Shown: positions 61,276-64,000 of the stretch, one piece after another | How the letters are laid out: each line of letters begins with the position of its first letter | Numbering within the stretch: the stretch's first letter is position 1 | DNA from: Dyadobacter sp. CY323 | GTDB lineage: Bacteria; Bacteroidota; Bacteroidia; Cytophagales; Spirosomataceae | Length of the DNA: 64,000 nt | Assembly (NCBI RefSeq): GCF_021390245.1 | Contig: NZ_JAJUXH010000003.1 | Span: 434,001-498,000 of the forward strand | Direction: 5' to 3' | Notes under the pieces: generated by a model | Database searches by the model: none | The model's input: only the letters and a program-made list of their open reading frames with translations | What the model was told of the DNA's origin: nothing | Translations under genes and position numbers: made by a program

Positions 61276-61884
61276 ATGAAAGTTCAGGAAGCCAGATATG
61301 TAATGAGCAATTCTGACTACAGGAAATGTCCTGAGCCGATCATGCCGGAGTATGCGTTCATCGGCAGGTCCAATGTAGGCAAATCGTCACTGATCAATAT
61401 GTTAACCGGAAAAAAAGCATTGGCAAAAACCTCGCAGCAACCGGGAAAAACGCAGCTGATCAATCATTTTATAATCAATAACCTGTGGTACCTGGTCGAT
61501 TTACCAGGTTACGGATATGCGAAAGTCAGCAAAGTGGAGAGGGAAAAGTGGGAAAAAATGATCGACGATTATCTCTTTAACCGCGAAAACCTGATTTGCA
61601 CATTTGTTCTGATCGACGTAAGGCATGCTGCATTAACCGCCGATCTCGAATTCATGGCCAGACTTGGTGAGGCCGGAATTCCGTTCCATATTATTTTTAC
61701 CAAAGCCGATAAATTAAAGCCGGGGCAGGTCGCAAACCAGGTCGAAGCCTATAAAATGAAATTGACCGAGATCTGGGAGGAGGTACCGCCGACATTTGTT
61801 ACTTCGGCAGAGAAAAACCAGGGAGCTGATCCCATTTTAGGAACAATAGATACTTATAACCAGTCGTTTCAAAAGACAAAGTAA
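61276..61884 (+). CDS. engB: Ribosome biogenesis GTPase EngB/YihA/YsxC
   Basis: This 202-residue GTPase from ATG 61276 takes part in large ribosomal subunit assembly. It shows the G1 P-loop GRSNVGKSS, the G2 region with QPGKTQ, G3 DLPGYG and G4 TKAD. The TTG at 61249 lies in the -7 element, so the ATG is preferred. Length is normal for the family. The next gene starts 94 bases after the stop. Confidence 0.95.
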   Translation: MKVQEARYVMSNSDYRKCPEPIMPEYAFIGRSNVGKSSLINMLTGKKALAKTSQQPGKTQLINHFIINNLWYLVDLPGYGYAKVSKVEREKWEKMIDDYLFNRENLICTFVLIDVRHAALTADLEFMARLGEAGIPFHIIFTKADKLKPGQVANQVEAYKMKLTEIWEEVPPTFVTSAEKNQGADPILGTIDTYNQSFQKTK

Positions 61885-61978
61885 CTTGTTTACCGGATAA
61901 TCTTTCCGTTATTTTGCGCAAAAACGAATTGGTAACTGCATCAAGATCATAACTAAAATAAACTAATACTAAGGAAGG

Positions 61979-62515
61979 ATGAGTGATAAAGTAGAGTCGA
62001 CCGGAATGGATTTGTTGAAGGAAATAGCAAATGTTTCAGGTAAAGGCGGGTTGTTCCGCATTCTAAAACCAAGCCGTGCGGGTGTAATCGTAGAAAGTCT
62101 GGACGAAAAGCACGAAAAAACTTTGATAGGACCAACTGCCCGCGTTTCCGTTTTGAAAGATGTTTCCATTTTCACGGATGGCGAAAAAGAATCCGTTCCT
62201 CTGGAGGACGTATTCCTTACAATACGCGAATTGCACGGAGAACAGGTTGACCTGCAAACTAAAACAGCATCTGATAAAGAACTGATTGAATTTCTTGTCA
62301 AAATCCTGCCTGATTTCGACAGATCGAAGGTTTACGTATCCGATATCAAGAAGATTATTGCATGGTACAACATCCTTTCGAAATATGTTCCCGAGATTTT
62401 TGTTGTAAATGCAGAGGCAACGGAAGAAGCTGAAGTACCGGCGGCAGAAGAAGTTGAAGAACCTAAAGAGGCTGCTGCTAAAAAGTCTTCGAAAAAAGAA
62501 AAAAGCGACGCTTAA
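61979..62515 (+). CDS. DUF5606 protein
   Basis: This 178-residue protein is recognised as DUF5606 by its pattern: MDLLKEIANVSGKGGLFRILKPSRAGVIVESLD, then VSVLKDVSIFTDGEKESVPLEDVFL. The tail is Glu/Ala/Lys-rich and disordered (about 150-178). The family is limited to Bacteroidota as far as I know and has no assigned function. It lies between engB and deoC, and a terminator follows. Confidence 0.85.
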   Translation: MSDKVESTGMDLLKEIANVSGKGGLFRILKPSRAGVIVESLDEKHEKTLIGPTARVSVLKDVSIFTDGEKESVPLEDVFLTIRELHGEQVDLQTKTASDKELIEFLVKILPDFDRSKVYVSDIKKIIAWYNILSKYVPEIFVVNAEATEEAEVPAAEEVEEPKEAAAKKSSKKEKSDA

Positions 62516-62536
62516 TCAGCATTGTAATGCATATTC

Positions 62537-62567
62537 AAAACCCTGTCTACCCGGCAGGGTTTTACTT
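62537..62567 (+). terminator. Terminator after the DUF5606 gene
   Basis: AAAACCCTG (62537-62545) and CAGGGTTTT (62555-62563) form a perfect 9-bp stem with a 9-base loop and T-rich tail. Confidence 0.85.
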
Positions 62568-62590
62568 TTTTTAAGTGCCAGAGCAAATCT

Positions 62591-63250
62591 ATGAACAATC
62601 TTTCCAGCTACATTGATCACACATTGCTAAGTCCGGTTGCAAGCGAAACGGACATCCGGAAAATTTGTGAAGAAGCATGGATACATGAGTTTAAAGCAAT
62701 CTGCATTGCGCCCACTTATGTGCCATATGCAGTTGAAATGATGGAATTTTGCCCGGTAAAAATTGAGATTGCGACAGTCATTGGTTTCCCGCTCGGCTAT
62801 GCAACTACTAATACCAAAATCGCGGAAACGCAGCACGCATTGGCAAATGGCGCTACCGAGCTGGATGTGGTAATGAACATTTCGCAATTCAAATCCATGG
62901 CATACATGAGTGTGAGAGAAGAATTGCAACAATTGGCGGCGATTTCCCGCAGCAATAATGCATTGCTGAAAGTAATTATCGAAACAGCTTATCTCGATTC
63001 TTTCGAGCTTTATACTGCCTGCGAAATCTGCGCCGAAGCCGGTGCAGATTTCGTAAAAACGTCAACAGGATTTGCTCCGAAAGGCGCCGAAGTAGAAATA
63101 GTCAGAAAAATGCGCTCCATTCTTCCATCAAATGTGAAGATTAAAGCGTCCGGCGGAATACGCGATTATGAGCAAGCCATGGCAATGATCGACGCCGGAG
63201 CTGACAGGATCGGTACTTCCGCGGGAATCGCCCTTGTCGGCCGGGCATGA
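62591..63250 (+). CDS. deoC: Deoxyribose-phosphate aldolase
   Basis: This 219-residue class I aldolase cleaves 2-deoxyribose 5-phosphate to acetaldehyde and glyceraldehyde 3-phosphate in deoxynucleoside catabolism. It shows the Schiff-base lysine Lys156 in FVKTSTG, the second Lys185 in IKASGG and Asp92 in ELDVVMN, the expected catalytic set. Length matches the family. Its stop overlaps the start of a glycosyltransferase gene by ATGA, which is an unusual partner. No other deo genes are near. Confidence 0.95.
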   Translation: MNNLSSYIDHTLLSPVASETDIRKICEEAWIHEFKAICIAPTYVPYAVEMMEFCPVKIEIATVIGFPLGYATTNTKIAETQHALANGATELDVVMNISQFKSMAYMSVREELQQLAAISRSNNALLKVIIETAYLDSFELYTACEICAEAGADFVKTSTGFAPKGAEVEIVRKMRSILPSNVKIKASGGIRDYEQAMAMIDAGADRIGTSAGIALVGRA

Positions 63251-64000
63251 AACCACGTGTTTTGTTAGTAAGTACTGTCCATCCCGCAACAGATCCGCGA
63301 ATCTTTTACAAAATAGCATCTTCAATATCAGCCGACTATGAGGTCTTTTGTGTATTACCACGCGCAAATGAAACAGTTAACCATCCATTCAGGAATATCT
63401 CACTTCCCTATTTCCGCAGATTAGTCTGGAGGCTGTTTGTTTCGCATCCCGTGATGCTCTGGAAATGTCTCCGCTTGAAACCTGACGTAGTTCACATTTT
63501 CGTCCCTGAACTGATTCCCGCCGCATTATTATTCCAATTCAGAGGTGCGAAGATTGTTTACGAAGTCCAGGAGAATCTGTTTAAAAAGTTTAGTATCAAG
63601 CGTTTCAACAATGCGTTCTTCTTTCAGTATTTCTTCAAACTTTTTGACAGCACTGCCAGAAAAAGATTCAATTGCATTTTCACTGATGAAGCGTATCTAA
63701 CTGAGTATCGGATCCTCAGTAAGCCGTATGCGATCGTACGTAATTTCGTTTCGGTCCCTTTTATTGACGCAATTCCCGACCAGAAAGGCAATCCCCAGGC
63801 CCGATATGAATTCTTTTATGCGGGCGTTATCTCATTGGAACGATGTTTTGATGTATTGCTGGAAGCATTGTATTTATTAAACCAGACCTACCCCGAATTC
63901 CATGTCCACCTGTTCGGCCCGATACGTGTCGATCTGAACAAATGGAAGGAGAACCCACATTATCTGTCTGTTTGTGAACGCATCACCTTGTATGGCTACC
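63247..64000 (+). CDS. Family 4-type glycosyltransferase, N-terminal part (cut by window edge)
   Basis: The plus strand is open from ATG 63247 to the end of the window, giving 251 residues. It begins MKPRVLLVSTVHPATDPRIF and continues with DVVHIFVPELIPAALLFQ, then IVYEVQENLFKKF. A GT-B-type second-domain start follows in YEFFYAGVISLERCFDVLLEAL. It is a GT4-like transferase (related to WbbL/Wca-type surface glycan enzymes), although the sugar is unknown. Its ATG overlaps the deoC stop by 4 bases (ATGA), so translation is probably coupled. The protein's C-terminal nucleotide-sugar site lies outside the window. Confidence 0.82.
   Translation, partial: MKPRVLLVSTVHPATDPRIFYKIASSISADYEVFCVLPRANETVNHPFRNISLPYFRRLVWRLFVSHPVMLWKCLRLKPDVVHIFVPELIPAALLFQFRGAKIVYEVQENLFKKFSIKRFNNAFFFQYFFKLFDSTARKRFNCIFTDEAYLTEYRILSKPYAIVRNFVSVPFIDAIPDQKGNPQARYEFFYAGVISLERCFDVLLEALYLLNQTYPEFHVHLFGPIRVDLNKWKENPHYLSVCERITLYGY

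Overview
This 64 kb window comes from a Bacteroidota chromosome, most likely order Cytophagales and Dyadobacter-like. That placement is my inference from the sequence. It rests on three long secreted proteins with type IX secretion (T9SS) type B C-terminal domains, one with a type A domain, repeated TAnnTTTG promoter elements in place of a classical -10 box, few Shine-Dalgarno sequences before start codons, and many Bacteroidota-typical families (DUF3127, DUF5606, DUF2795, three-subunit sdhCAB). Most of the window is ordinary core chromosome. There is no rRNA operon, prophage, CRISPR array or insertion sequence with a transposase. One tRNA gene (Gln, anticodon TTG) is present.

Layout. 0-12.5 kb: the start of an AsmA-like gene running off the left edge, lysS, a cold-shock gene with a long leader, a PspC-like gene, a glycosyltransferase, ybaB, two adjacent related T9SS type B proteins, ribBA, a GNAT acetyltransferase, a heptose-7-phosphate kinase and an outer-membrane barrel. 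12.5-25 kb: a DUF4153-like membrane protein, a YdjC-like deacetylase, a nucleotidyltransferase, a hybrid histidine kinase, lpdA, a four-helix-bundle gene inside decamer repeat arrays, prfB with its programmed +1 frameshift, a RelE-type toxin-antitoxin pair, a hydrolase, an MFS transporter, DoxX and an AraC regulator. 25-29 kb: a catabolic-looking operon (SSS symporter, DHDPS/NanA-type aldolase, region-2-only sigma-like protein) behind a palindromic operator candidate. 29-33 kb: a cystathionine synthase gene behind a 29-bp palindromic repeat, a DUF3127 protein with an SSB-like tail, and an accessory patch (AlbA_2 protein, DUF2795, HigBA). 33-46 kb: cutC, penicillin acylase, an OmpH/Skp-like chaperone, the sdh operon split by a membrane GT-C glycosyltransferase, and a large T9SS type B protein. 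46-64 kb: fabD, tRNA-Gln, a TetR regulator, a flippase, mlaEF-like ABC genes, an SDR, a ROK kinase, a GT2, a methyltransferase, a T9SS-secreted SGNH esterase, a second GT-C protein, murB, a SPOR lipoprotein, gmd, a thioredoxin-like protein, engB, a DUF5606 gene, deoC and a GT4 glycosyltransferase cut by the right edge.

Functionally the window mixes translation (lysS, prfB, engB, tRNA-Gln), central metabolism (lpdA, sdhCAB, ribBA, fabD, deoC), and envelope and glycan work (heptose kinase, GDP-mannose dehydratase, glycosyltransferases, flippase, Mla-like lipid transport, MurB, OmpH, T9SS cargo). The points most worth a second look are the decamer-flanked four-helix-bundle cassette, the sigma-like protein coupled by TAATG to an aldolase gene, the palindrome before the symporter operon, the glycosyltransferase inside sdh, and the prfB frameshift kept with a purine-rich stimulator in a lineage that seldom uses Shine-Dalgarno initiation.
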